Assembly (NCBI RefSeq): GCF_007970465.1 | Contig: NZ_CP042429.1 | Location: 2,790,001-2,854,000 of the forward strand | Length of the DNA stretch: 64,000 bases | Direction of reading: 5' to 3' | DNA from: Corynebacterium nuruki S6-4 | Lineage (GTDB): Bacteria; Actinomycetota; Actinomycetes; Mycobacteriales; Mycobacteriaceae | Shown: positions 18,905 to 27,447 of the stretch, piece by piece | Numbering within the stretch: position 1 is the stretch's first letter | Layout: each line of letters starts with the position of its first letter | Notes under the pieces: generated by a model | What the model was told of the DNA's origin: nothing | Database searches by the model: none | Seen by the model: only the letters and a program-made list of their open reading frames with translations | Translations under genes and position numbers: made by a program

Positions 18905-21265
18905 ATGACTGTCGCCAGAGTTGTCAACGACACTGTCGCCAACGCCGCCGCCACCCCCGACCTCGAGCAGCCCTGGGCGGAGCTCGGCCTCAAGGAGGAC
19001 GAGTACGGCCGGATCCGGGAGATCCTCGGTCGCCGCCCCACCGCCGCCGAGCTCGCCATGTACTCGGTGATGTGGTCGGAGCACTGCTCCTACAAGTCCT
19101 CCAAGACCCACCTGCGCTACTTCGGTGAGACCACCACCTCCGAGATGCAGTCCAAGATGCTCGCCGGCATCGGCGAGAACGCGGGCGTCATCGACATCGG
19201 CGACGGCAACGCCGTCACCTTCAAGGTCGAGTCCCACAACCACCCGTCCTACGTCGAGCCGTACCAGGGTGCGGCCACCGGCGTCGGCGGCATCGTCCGC
19301 GACATCATGGCCATGGGCGCCCGCCCCGTCGCCGTGATGGACCAGCTGCGCTTCGGCCCGGCGGACGCCGCGGACACCCAGCGCGTCCTGCCCGGCGTCG
19401 TCGCCGGCGTCGGCGGCTACGGCAACTGCCTCGGCCTGCCGAACCTCGGCGGCGAGACCGTCTTCGACGCGTCCTACGCCGGCAACCCGCTGGTCAACGC
19501 CCTGTGTGTCGGCACCCTGAAGGTCGACGACCTCAAGCTCGCCTTCGCCTCGGGCACCGGCAACCGCGTGATCCTCTTCGGGTCCCGCACCGGGCTCGAC
19601 GGCATCGGCGGCGTGTCCGTCCTCGCCTCCGACACCTTCGAGGAGGGCGCCGAGCGCAAGCTCCCCGCCGTCCAGGTCGGCGACCCGTTCGCCGAGAAGG
19701 TGCTCATCGAGTGCTGCCTCGACCTCTACCGCGCCGGTGTGGTCGTCGGCATCCAGGACCTCGGCGGCGCCGGCCTGTCCTGTGCCACCGCGGAGCTCGC
19801 GGCGGCCGGTGACGGCGGCATGCACATCAACCTCGACAACGTCCACCTGCGTGCCGAGAACATGACGGCCGCGGACATCCTGTCCTCGGAGTCCCAGGAA
19901 CGCATGATGGCCGTGGTCACCCCGGACAACCTCGACGCGTTCTTCGACATCTGCGCGAAGTGGGAGGTCATCGCCTCCGACCTCGGCGAGGTCACCGACG
20001 GTGAGCATCTCGTCATCGAGCACCAGGGTGAGGTCGTCGTCGACGCGGACGCCTCCTCCATGGCCGACGAGGGCCCGGTCTACGAGCGGCCCTGCGCGAA
20101 GCCCGCCACGCAGGACGCCCTCAACGTCGCCCCGGAGCTGGCCCGCCCGACCTCCGTCGACGAGCTGAAGAAGACCGTGACCGACCTCGCGGCGTCCCCC
20201 GCGCTCTGCTCCCGCGCCTACATCACCGAGCAGTACGACCGCTACGTCCGGGGTAACTCGGTGCTAGCGGAGAACGCGGACGCCGGCGTGCTGCGCATCG
20301 ACGAGGAGACCGGCCGCGGCATCGCCGTCGCGACGGATGCCTCCGGCCGCTACACGAAGCTGGACCCGAACACCGGTGCCCGGCTCGCGCTGGCCGAGGC
20401 CTACCGCAACGTCTCGGCCACCGGTGCGACCCCGGTCGCCCTGTCCAACTGCCTCAACTTCGGCTCCCCCGAGGACGCCGGCGTGATGTGGCAGTTCCGC
20501 GAGGCCGTCCACGGCCTGGCCGACGGCGCCGTGGAGCTGGGTATCCCGGTCACCGGCGGCAACGTCTCCTTCTACAACCAGACCGGCTCCGAGCCGATCC
20601 TGCCGACCCCGGTCATCGCCGTACTCGGCACCATCGACGACGTCGCCACGCGCATCGCCGCCCAGGCGCCGGCGGGGGAGTACACGCTGCTCCTCGTCGG
20701 CAGGGAGACCGCCGACGAACTCGGCGGCTCGATCTGGCAGCAGGTCGCCCACGACACGCTCGCCGGCCTGCCCCCGCAGGTCGACCTGGGTGCGGAGCAG
20801 AAGCTCGGCGAGGCGCTGTCCGCACTGCGCGGCACCGTCGCCGCCGCCCACGACCTGTCGGAGGGCGGCCTGTCCCAGGCACTCGTCGAGTTCGCGGTAC
20901 AGTCCGGTGCGGCGGTCTCCGTCGACCCGGCCGCCGCCCTCGCCGCGGACGCCGCCACCGGCTCCCCGGTCGCCGACGTGTTCACCGGCCTGTTCTCCGA
21001 GACCGCGACCCGCGTCCTCGTCGCCGTCGCCGCCGACAAGGTCGCCACGGCGGAGTCCGTCTTCGCCGACCACGGTGTGCCGGTCGCCCGGATCGGCGGG
21101 ACCGTCGTCTCCGGCGACACCGCCGACACCGAGGGCCAGGTCATCGAGGTGACCACCGAGGGGGCTCAGTTCACCCTGCCGGTCGCCGAGGCCCGTGCCG
21201 CGTGGGAGGGCACCCTGCCGGGGCTGTTCAACCACGCCGTCGGCGCCAACGCCGTGGTGGAGTAG
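18905..21265 (+). CDS. purL: FGAM synthase large subunit PurL (small form)
   Basis: ATP-dependent synthesis of formylglycinamidine ribonucleotide with PurS and PurQ. At 786 residues this is the short PurL that needs the separate subunits, not the 1300-residue fused form. Visible motifs: [37 protein letters not shown], and the second-half repeat [21 protein letters not shown] precedes the ATG. It converges on a thioesterase gene with only 23 nt between stops and no hairpin there. Confidence 0.97.
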   Translation: MTVARVVNDTVANAAATPDLEQPWAELGLKEDEYGRIREILGRRPTAAELAMYSVMWSEHCSYKSSKTHLRYFGETTTSEMQSKMLAGIGENAGVIDIGDGNAVTFKVESHNHPSYVEPYQGAATGVGGIVRDIMAMGARPVAVMDQLRFGPADAADTQRVLPGVVAGVGGYGNCLGLPNLGGETVFDASYAGNPLVNALCVGTLKVDDLKLAFASGTGNRVILFGSRTGLDGIGGVSVLASDTFEEGAERKLPAVQVGDPFAEKVLIECCLDLYRAGVVVGIQDLGGAGLSCATAELAAAGDGGMHINLDNVHLRAENMTAADILSSESQERMMAVVTPDNLDAFFDICAKWEVIASDLGEVTDGEHLVIEHQGEVVVDADASSMADEGPVYERPCAKPATQDALNVAPELARPTSVDELKKTVTDLAASPALCSRAYITEQYDRYVRGNSVLAENADAGVLRIDEETGRGIAVATDASGRYTKLDPNTGARLALAEAYRNVSATGATPVALSNCLNFGSPEDAGVMWQFREAVHGLADGAVELGIPVTGGNVSFYNQTGSEPILPTPVIAVLGTIDDVATRIAAQAPAGEYTLLLVGRETADELGGSIWQQVAHDTLAGLPPQVDLGAEQKLGEALSALRGTVAAAHDLSEGGLSQALVEFAVQSGAAVSVDPAAALAADAATGSPVADVFTGLFSETATRVLVAVAADKVATAESVFADHGVPVARIGGTVVSGDTADTEGQVIEVTTEGAQFTLPVAEARAAWEGTLPGLFNHAVGANAVVE

Positions 21266-21288
21266 ATCCCCCCCTGCCCCTGCCCCGG

Positions 21289-22374
21289 TCAGTTGACCGG
21301 GTACTGGGCCTCGTCCCGGAGCGGCTGGAACAGCGGCTCCGGGGCGTACTTGTTCCGCAGCTCGCGCAGGTTGGACGCGTGCTGCTCCAGCCGCTTGTCC
21401 TCCGGGGTCTGCGGCGTGTACTTCCGCGCGGCGAGCGGGTTGCCGTCGATGTCCACGCCGATGTAGGTGGTGGAAGCGTGGATGGCGACCGGCAGGTTGC
21501 CGACGCCCTCCTTCGGATCGCCGGCGCGCAGATGCACGGTGACGGCCATGCTGCGGACGTCGGTGCGGATGATCCGCGCCTCGACCTCGACGAGATCGCC
21601 GATGTGGACCGGCCGGTAGAACCGGAACCCGCCGGCGTAGACCGCCACGGTGTTCTCCCCCGACCAGGCCATCGTGCAGGCCGTCGCCGCCTCGTCGATC
21701 CACTCCATCGCCGTCCCGCCGTGGACGTTGCCGCCCCAGTTGACGTCGGTGGGCTTGGCCATGAAACGGTGCGTCATCTTCGGCGCCGTCGAGTCGTCGG
21801 TGTAGCTCTGCCGCAGCATCTCCTCCTCGATGGCCTTGCGCAGCTTCACCCGGGTCAGCGCGGCCCCGGCGACCCGCCGCTCCTCGTCGTTGCGCGGTTC
21901 GAAATGGGGGACCGGGGTCGACTTCCGGTTCTCGTCCTGTGCGACGAAGATGACGAGGCAGTCGCAGGCCCGGGTGAAGATCAGTTCCCGGGGGTCGGCG
22001 GAGAGCACCTCGTTGACGATGTGCATCGAGGAGCGGCCGGTGTACGCGATGCGGGACCGCACCTCCACGACGTGGCCGGACGGGATCGGCCGGGTGAAGT
22101 GGATGTGGCCGACGTAGGCGGTCACACAGTAGGCGCCGGACCAGCCGGCGGCGCAGGCGTAGGCGCCTTTGTCGATCCACTCGAGGACGCGTCCGCCGTG
22201 GACGCCGTTGGCGCCCTGCATGAGCACGTCCGTCGGCGCCGCCATGAACCGGAGGGTCACCTCCGGACTCGGGGTCCGTTCGGATCCGTCCGGGTTCTTG
22301 GGCCCTACCGGGGTCTCGCCTGTTGCTGCCACTGCCTCGCCTCCGCCGCTACGTCCGTCGTCATTCACCCCCAT
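21289..22374 (-). CDS. Acyl-CoA thioesterase, two hotdog domains
   Basis: Probable hydrolysis of acyl-CoA to fatty acid and CoA. The 361 residues hold two hotdog domains in tandem: the first has NGVHGGRVLEWIDKGAYACA (about residues 60-80), the second NVHGGTAMEWIDEAATAC (about 215-235). Both keep the HGG-x5-D helix motif of the YciA/Acot class. The start chosen is ATG at 22374 (MGVNDDGRSGGG); an open frame continues upstream but overlaps the next gene. It lies opposite to and between purine genes; no functional link to purines is evident. Confidence 0.88.
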   Translation of the reverse strand: MGVNDDGRSGGGEAVAATGETPVGPKNPDGSERTPSPEVTLRFMAAPTDVLMQGANGVHGGRVLEWIDKGAYACAAGWSGAYCVTAYVGHIHFTRPIPSGHVVEVRSRIAYTGRSSMHIVNEVLSADPRELIFTRACDCLVIFVAQDENRKSTPVPHFEPRNDEERRVAGAALTRVKLRKAIEEEMLRQSYTDDSTAPKMTHRFMAKPTDVNWGGNVHGGTAMEWIDEAATACTMAWSGENTVAVYAGGFRFYRPVHIGDLVEVEARIIRTDVRSMAVTVHLRAGDPKEGVGNLPVAIHASTTYIGVDIDGNPLAARKYTPQTPEDKRLEQHASNLRELRNKYAPEPLFQPLRDEAQYPVN

Positions 22375-22444
22375 ACTATGACCCCGGCGCCGTCGGTGCC
22401 CGAAATCGACGTCGCAGCGTGCGCGGGGACTACGATCCGGGGAC

Positions 22445-22834
22445 ATGGCAAGCCGTTCCGACGTCACCGATCCCGCCGCCCTGCGCGCCGCGCTGCAGGG
22501 CGTCCTGCCGTGGCTGCAGGACCCGCAGGGCGTCCCGCGGCCGTCCCGCTCGGCGGTCGCCGCCGCGTGCCGGCTCAGCATCGCCAAGCTGGGGGAGGAC
22601 GCCCCGGGTCACAGTGTGGAGGTCCGCGTCCCGCCGTTCGCGGCGGTGCAGTGCGTCGCGGGATCCGTGCACCGCCGGGGGACGCCGCCGAACGTCGTGC
22701 AGTGCGACGCCCGGACCTGGCTCCGGCTGGCCACCGGGCTGGACACCTGGGAGGGGGCGGCCGGACTGGACGTGTCGGGTGCCCACGCCGACGAGGTCGC
22801 CCACTGGCTCCCGGTGGTGGACCTGACCCGCTGA
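22445..22834 (+). CDS. Sterol-carrier-like protein (bacterial SCP family)
   Basis: 129-residue cytoplasmic protein resembling the actinobacterial SCP-2-like family found just before purF/purM in mycobacteria and corynebacteria (Rv0807 position). Features: basic N-terminal RPSRSAVAAACRLSIAKL, the strand VEVRVPPFAAVQC, and TWLRLATGLDTWEGA near the C-terminus, characteristic of SCP-type folds. The ligand is unknown. The ATG at 22445 has GGGGAC close by. It ends only 17 nt before purM, where purF would be expected. Confidence 0.75.
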   Translation: MASRSDVTDPAALRAALQGVLPWLQDPQGVPRPSRSAVAAACRLSIAKLGEDAPGHSVEVRVPPFAAVQCVAGSVHRRGTPPNVVQCDARTWLRLATGLDTWEGAAGLDVSGAHADEVAHWLPVVDLTR

Positions 22835-22851
22835 CCAGGTAGGGTGGTTGC

Positions 22852-23949
22852 GTGACTGAGACAGACGCAAGCTCCCTCCCCGACAACTCCGGTCAGACCG
22901 GCGCGAGCTACGCCGAGGCCGGCGTCGACATCGAGGCCGGTGACCGGGCGGTGGAGCTCTTCGCCCCGCTGGCGAAGAAGGCGACCCGACCCGAGGTCCG
23001 CGGCGGACTCGGCGGGTTCGCCGGGCTCTTCGCCCTCGGGGAGTACGAGAAGCCACTGCTCGCCGCCGGGTCCGACGGGGTCGGCACCAAGCTGGCCGTC
23101 GCCCAGGCGATGAACAGGCATGACACGATCGGCCGCGACCTGGTGGCCATGGTCGTCGACGACCTCGTGGTCTGCGGCGCCGAGCCGCTGTTCCTGCAGG
23201 ACTACATCGCCATCGGCAAGGTCGTGCCGGAGCATGTCGCGGAAATCGTCTCCGGCATCGCCGCCGGCTGCATCGACGCCGGCTGCGCCCTGCTGGGCGG
23301 CGAGACCGCCGAGCACCCCGGCCTCATGGAACCGGGCGAGTACGACGTCTCCGCCACCGCGGTGGGCGTCGTCGAGGAGGACGACGTGCTTGGCCCGGAC
23401 CGGGTACGCAACGGCGATGTCGTCATCGCGATGGCCAGCTCCGGCCTGCACTCCAACGGCTACAGCCTCGCCCGCCACGTCCTGCTGGAGAAGGCCGGGC
23501 TGCCGCTGGACGGCCACATCCCGGACTTCGGACGCACCCTCGGCGAGGAACTGCTCGAGCCGACGCGCATCTACACGAAGGACTGCCTGGCACTGGCCGC
23601 CGAGTGCGAGGTCCACACCTACTCGCACGTCACCGGTGGCGGGCTGGCCGCCAACCTCGCCCGGGTGATCCCGGAGGGCCTCACCGCGGAGCTGGACCGC
23701 GGCACCTGGACGCCCGCCCCGGTCTTCCGCACCATCGCCTCGCTGGGCAAGGTCGCCCAGGAGGAGATGGAGAAGACCTTCAACATGGGTGTCGGCATGG
23801 TCGCGGTCGTCGCCGAGGACGATGCGGAGCGCGCCCTGGCGATGCTCACCGCCCGCCACGTCGACTGCTGGACGATCGGCCGCGTGCGCCTGGCGGAGGA
23901 CTCCGACAGCGGCCGCGCCGTGCTCGTCGGCGAGAACGGCCGCGGCTAG
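22852..23949 (+). CDS. purM: AIR synthetase
   Basis: ATP-dependent ring closure of FGAM to aminoimidazole ribonucleotide. 365 residues with SYAEAGVDIEAGDRAVE, the ligand loop GSDGVGTKLAVAQ, GGETAEHPGLM and HVTGGGLAANLARV. GTG start at 22852. It follows the SCP-like gene at 17 nt, so the two are likely cotranscribed. Confidence 0.97.
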   Translation: MTETDASSLPDNSGQTGASYAEAGVDIEAGDRAVELFAPLAKKATRPEVRGGLGGFAGLFALGEYEKPLLAAGSDGVGTKLAVAQAMNRHDTIGRDLVAMVVDDLVVCGAEPLFLQDYIAIGKVVPEHVAEIVSGIAAGCIDAGCALLGGETAEHPGLMEPGEYDVSATAVGVVEEDDVLGPDRVRNGDVVIAMASSGLHSNGYSLARHVLLEKAGLPLDGHIPDFGRTLGEELLEPTRIYTKDCLALAAECEVHTYSHVTGGGLAANLARVIPEGLTAELDRGTWTPAPVFRTIASLGKVAQEEMEKTFNMGVGMVAVVAEDDAERALAMLTARHVDCWTIGRVRLAEDSDSGRAVLVGENGRG

Positions 23950-23961
23950 CAGCCCGGCTGT

Positions 23962-24118
23962 CCGGTACAGTCGACAGACCCCGCCACCCGGCGGTGTGAG
24001 GATTGCGAACCGAGGGGTCGGTCCGCTCCTGCGGACGTCGGTTTTGCGAGCCCGGGTGCTGCTCTGAGACAGGAAAATAGACCTGTCGGTTCGTTCCGTG
24101 GACATCGAGGCCGGCCGA
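23962..24118. repeat. Structured intergenic repeat, copy A, with left 35-bp direct repeat
   Basis: After purM a 35-bp sequence (23962-23996) recurs at 24119-24153 with one mismatch. Between the copies lie about 122 nt with a hairpin (GTCCGC/GCGGAC near 24021-24036), a second one (GACAGG/CCTGTC near 24068-24087), and modules GAACCGAGGGGTC, TCCTGCGGACGTCGGTTTT, GGTGCTGCTC and GACCTGTCGGTTCGT. The same modules occur on the minus strand at 58437-58620. Not coding: no start, ribosome site or known motif fits. Confidence 0.6.
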
Positions 24119-24153
24119 CCGGCACAGTCGACAGACCCCGCCACCCGGCGGTG
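24119..24153 (+). repeat. Right copy of 35-bp direct repeat
   Basis: Matches 23962-23996 except at its fifth base (C for T). It forms the left arm of the terminator hairpin at 24129-24176, whereas the 23962 copy has lost the partner arm. Confidence 0.75.
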
Positions 24154-24176
24154 AAGCCGGGTGACGGGGTCTGTCG
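24129..24176. terminator. Bidirectional terminator between purM and DUF3073 gene
   Basis: 21-bp stem with a single C-A mismatch and a 6-nt loop GGTGAA; left arm core GACAGACCCCGCCACCCGGC. It lies between convergent genes: 180 nt past purM and 28 nt past the DUF3073 stop. No T-tract on either side. Confidence 0.75.
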
Positions 24177-24203
24177 GGTAGATGGTCCGTCACGTGGGGA
24201 CGG

Positions 24204-24383
24204 TCAGCGGTCCCCGCTGTCCTCGGGACCCCAGCCCTCATAGCTGCTGTAGTCTTCCGCCGAGCTGGAGGAGTTGTCGTTGTTGAGCTCGCGCTGCAAC
24301 CTCTCCAGATCCATCTCGGGAGAGTTGTACTTCAGCTGACGAGCAACCTTGGTTTGCTTAGCCTTGGCACGGCCGCGACCCAT
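24204..24383 (-). CDS. DUF3073 family small protein
   Basis: 59-residue protein with the family pattern: basic start MGRGRAKAKQTKVARQLKY, then an acidic, Ser-rich tail ending in GWGPEDSGDR. Function unknown; orthologues sit beside purM in mycobacteria (Rv0810c position) and corynebacteria. The basic N-terminus suggests nucleic-acid or ribosome contact, which is inference only. AGGGGG precedes the ATG at 24383. Confidence 0.9.
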   Translation of the reverse strand: MGRGRAKAKQTKVARQLKYNSPEMDLERLQRELNNDNSSSSAEDYSSYEGWGPEDSGDR

Positions 24384-24582
24384 GGCCTGACCCCCTCGGG
24401 TAGTCCTAGGAGCGGTCGGGGATTTCGGCCGCTCGCGCGTGTTTCCTGTTCTGGGACCACCATAGCCCGATCGGCGCGATTTTTCAGAAACGACCCCCAC
24501 GACCACCCCACGGTACCGTCGCATTTCGGACGATACCGCTGGTCAGGCGGGGGTCAACGGAAATCGGGGAAAACGGTGTCTG

Positions 24583-25788
24583 TCACGCCTTCCCTCGGAG
24601 CCGGTCCACCGCGGCACGACCGGGTTTCACGCTGCCGTCGACGCGGAGGTCGTCCGGGTCCACGGCGGCAGCCACCCCGTCGGCCTCCAACGGTGGCGCG
24701 GTGCCGGCCGCCACCGCCTCGATCACCTGACGTTTGACCAGGGCGAGGGCGACCGGCCCGAAGTCGGCGTCCTGGACCGTGCGGCCGATCCGGCCGACCG
24801 TCCGGCCCCCGGCGGTGATGTCGGCGCCGACGGCGGGCAGCTGGTTGAGCGACCCGTCGAGCTGCAGCAGCACGAGCCGACGGGGCGGCTGGCCGAGGTT
24901 CTGGACCCGGGAGACCGTCTCCTGACCCCGGTAGCAGCCCTTGTTGAGGTGCACCGCCGCGGAGGTCGGCCCTTCGGCGACGTCCGCCAGCCGGGTCGCC
25001 TCCGCACCGACGGTGCCGAGGAACGCCGGTACCTCGTGGGGGATGAGCCGGGCGTCCGTGTCCACGCCGAGCAGGGGCCGGCGGTCGCGGAGCCGCAGTG
25101 CGTCCGCCGCCATGCCACCGGTGGGCTCCGCCCCGGCGGCGACGAGCGCGTCCCAGGCGGCCGCCACCCCGTCCCGGGGCACCCACAGGTCGGTCACCGG
25201 CAGTGTGCCGGCCGTCCGGGTCGTCCAGTACACCGCCGACGGCACCACGGCCGGCGCGTCGGTCCCGGACCGGCCGGGGCCGGGACTGTCGACGCCCGGC
25301 AGGGTTCCCACGACGCTCAGCCGGGCCAGGGCGGGGCGCTGCACCGTCACGTCGGCCCAGAAGATCATCTTCGTCAGGAAGTCCTGCAGGGCGTCCGCCC
25401 GCTCCGCCGCGACGTCGAGCAGCAGCACGCCGTCGGCGGGGGCGGCGATCCCGAAGACCTGCTCCACCCGGCCGTGGGCGTCGAGCAGCAGCGACGAGGT
25501 GGCCGTGCCGGTCGACATCGCGTCCGTCTTCTGGGAGATGAAGCCGTTGATCCACTCCCGCCCGCCGGCCCCCTCGACGACCAGTGCGACGTGGTCCCAC
25601 CCGTCGACCACACCGGGGACCCCCTCGTCACGCCGCTGCTGCTCGACCAGTGGCGAGCCGTAGTGACGTGCGGTCAGGTGGCCGCCGGCCGGTCCGTTCC
25701 CCGTCCCGTCCTCCGTACTGGCCCCGGCGACGTGACCGACGAGGGGGCTGACGGATGCGGCGGAACCGTGCAGATCCGAAACACTCAC
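24583..25788 (-). CDS. ygfZ: Folate-binding YgfZ/GcvT-like protein
   Basis: Tetrahydrofolate-dependent factor for Fe-S cluster assembly or repair (role known from YgfZ of E. coli). The diagnostic motif KGCYRGQETVSRV is present around residue 290, with the GcvT-like fold before it and a beta-barrel after it. Length about 401. The open frame extends to 25836, but that would enter a palindrome shared with the pabC promoter; the GTG at 25788 with GGAGAG next to it is taken. The spacing is tight, so this start is uncertain. Divergent from pabC. Confidence 0.88.
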   Translation of the reverse strand: MSVSDLHGSAASVSPLVGHVAGASTEDGTGNGPAGGHLTARHYGSPLVEQQRRDEGVPGVVDGWDHVALVVEGAGGREWINGFISQKTDAMSTGTATSSLLLDAHGRVEQVFGIAAPADGVLLLDVAAERADALQDFLTKMIFWADVTVQRPALARLSVVGTLPGVDSPGPGRSGTDAPAVVPSAVYWTTRTAGTLPVTDLWVPRDGVAAAWDALVAAGAEPTGGMAADALRLRDRRPLLGVDTDARLIPHEVPAFLGTVGAEATRLADVAEGPTSAAVHLNKGCYRGQETVSRVQNLGQPPRRLVLLQLDGSLNQLPAVGADITAGGRTVGRIGRTVQDADFGPVALALVKRQVIEAVAAGTAPPLEADGVAAAVDPDDLRVDGSVKPGRAAVDRLRGKA

Positions 25789-25812
25789 CTCTCCGACACT
25801 AGTCCTTTTCCC

Positions 25813-25837
25813 CGTGCCGGGGGAGTACCCCGGCACG
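25813..25837. promoter_or_regulatory. 10-bp inverted repeat over the pabC -35 region
   Basis: CGTGCCGGGG-GAGTA-CCCCGGCACG, perfect 10-bp arms. It covers the place where the -35 box for the -10 at 25846 would lie, which fits a repressor operator controlling pabC and perhaps ygfZ. The regulator is unknown. Confidence 0.5.
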
Positions 25838-25845
25838 ACACGCTC

Positions 25846-25851
25846 TAGAAT
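25846..25851 (+). promoter_or_regulatory. -10 box of pabC, leaderless transcript likely
   Basis: TAGAAT matches TANANT and ends 8 nt before the ATG at 25860. No ribosome site is present. Confidence 0.5.
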
Positions 25852-25859
25852 CGGCCGGT

Positions 25860-26753
25860 ATGACCGAGTTGCGATGTGTTGTCGACGTCCACCCCGCGGG
25901 GGAGGCGGATCCCGAACTGTGTGACCCCGCCGCTCCGCTCATCCACGTCGACGACCTGGCGGCCGTCCGGGGTGACGGCATCTTCGAGACCCTCATGGTC
26001 CGGGACGGTGAGGTGCGCAACCTCGACCGGCACCGCCGCCGCTTCGTCCGCAGCGCCGCGATGCTCGACCTTCCCGCACCGGACACCGACCGGTGGGACG
26101 CCGCCACCCGTCTCGCGCTCGACGCCTGGAACGCCTCGGCCGACGGGGCGGAGGCCTCGCTGCGCTGGATCTACTCCCGTGGCCGCGAGTCGACCGGTCT
26201 CCCCACCGGCTGGGTCAGTGTCGCCCCCGCCTCCGACCAGGTGCGCCGCGACCGGGAGGACGGGGTGGCGGTGATGACCGCCCACCGCGGCTACACCCTC
26301 GACATCAGCCGGGACGCCGCCCCCTGGGCCCTCGTCGGCGCCAAGACGCTCTCCTACGCGGCCAACATGGCCGCACTGCGGTACGCCCGCGACCACGGTC
26401 TGCAGGACGTCATCTTCACCGCCGAGGGCGGCCGGGTGCTGGAGGGGCCGACTTCCACGGTCGTCGCCGTCCTCGGTACCGGGGCGGACGCCGTGCTCGT
26501 CACCCCCTCCCGTGAGGTGGGCATCCTGCCGGGCACCACGCAGGCGGAGCTGTTCCGGCTGGCGACGGCGGCCGGCTGGACCTGTGAGGAGCGGGAACTC
26601 ACGGTCGATGACCTGCTCACCGCGTCCGGTGTATGGCTGGTCTCCTCGGTGCGCCGCTACGCCCGGGTCACCGCCCTCGACGGCACCCCCCTGGCCCGGC
26701 CGGAGCGGGCCGACGAGATCGAGGCGCTCGCGACCGCGGCGGCCGGGGCCTGA
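25860..26753 (+). CDS. pabC: Aminodeoxychorismate lyase (class IV aminotransferase)
   Basis: PLP enzyme that releases pyruvate from aminodeoxychorismate to give p-aminobenzoate for folate. 297 residues; GDGIFETLMVRDGEVRNLDRHRRRF at the start, the PLP Lys in GAKTLSYAANMAALRYA, then EGPTSTVVAV. The fold is shared with branched-chain and D-amino-acid aminotransferases; the activity is assigned from length and from the conserved place beside ygfZ (Rv0812 position). PABA for folate beside a folate-binding protein is a sensible pairing. Confidence 0.85.
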   Translation: MTELRCVVDVHPAGEADPELCDPAAPLIHVDDLAAVRGDGIFETLMVRDGEVRNLDRHRRRFVRSAAMLDLPAPDTDRWDAATRLALDAWNASADGAEASLRWIYSRGRESTGLPTGWVSVAPASDQVRRDREDGVAVMTAHRGYTLDISRDAAPWALVGAKTLSYAANMAALRYARDHGLQDVIFTAEGGRVLEGPTSTVVAVLGTGADAVLVTPSREVGILPGTTQAELFRLATAAGWTCEERELTVDDLLTASGVWLVSSVRRYARVTALDGTPLARPERADEIEALATAAAGA

Positions 26754-26762
26754 CCGACTCCC

Positions 26763-27413
26763 CTAACCGATCACGCGGGTGAGCTCGGCGGACATCCAGG
26801 GCACCAGCTCATCGTCGGTGCCGGGGGCGAGCCGTTCATCGACCCAGCCGAGGTTGTTGTTCGGCATGAGACCGTAGAGCCGCTTGCCGGGGCCGAGGGA
26901 CGCCGGGCCGGTCTCGGTGACCATCGTCGACGCACTCTCGAGCTGCCAGGCCCGCTCGGTGCGCGGCCGGCCGTACATGATCTCCACCGCCCCGTCGCTG
27001 TGCGCGGTGACGAACTCGATGTTGTCCTTGAGGTCGATGCGGACGAAGCCGGTCTCCCGCCGGTCCTGGCCGGTGGCGTTGCCCTCGTCGTCGAGCCGCC
27101 AGATGCGGGAGGAGTAGCTGAGGTAGTTCTCACCGTCGTGGGCGAAGACGATCTGCTGGCCGAAGGCGTACTGTGCGGTGCCGTCCGTCGGTGCCGCGTG
27201 GCCCTCGCCGCGCCAGACCCCGACCAGCGGCAGCAGCGCCAGCAGTCCGTCGTGGAGGTTCGGTCCCTCACGCAGGTTGGCGGTGTCCTCGGCGACCGGC
27301 AGGTCGCCGAGGGTGGGGATGTTCCGGCCGGCGGTGGACTTCGACTGCTCCGCCGCGCGGGCGACGGCCTCGTTGCCGCTGAGCGGGGCGGCGTTGTCAG
27401 CTTCGTTGTTCAT
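26763..27413 (-). CDS. Ferric-nitrobindin-like / FABP-like protein
   Basis: 216-residue beta-barrel protein of the nitrobindin/FABP-like family. The N-terminal 60 residues are a polar extension, followed by the signature LLPLVGVWRGEGHA. The last 60 residues contain no His, so the heme ligand of true nitrobindins seems absent; that matches the Rv0813c-type group reported to lack it. Heme-based peroxynitrite isomerase activity is therefore unlikely. Converges with pabC, 9 nt between stops. Confidence 0.85.
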   Translation of the reverse strand: MNNEADNAAPLSGNEAVARAAEQSKSTAGRNIPTLGDLPVAEDTANLREGPNLHDGLLALLPLVGVWRGEGHAAPTDGTAQYAFGQQIVFAHDGENYLSYSSRIWRLDDEGNATGQDRRETGFVRIDLKDNIEFVTAHSDGAVEIMYGRPRTERAWQLESASTMVTETGPASLGPGKRLYGLMPNNNLGWVDERLAPGTDDELVPWMSAELTRVIG

Positions 27414-27447
27414 GGCGACCAGCATACGTACCGCCCCGGAGGACGCC

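Noticed and set aside
20264..22180. Minus-strand frame of 638 codons crossing purL and the thioesterase
   Set aside because: Opposite-strand shadow of purL and wrong-frame reading of the thioesterase, Arg/Gly-rich with no domain.
24001..24176. CRISPR array or attachment site
   Set aside because: Only two 35-bp copies, one spacer-sized gap, no cas genes or integrase, and the second copy is a terminator arm.
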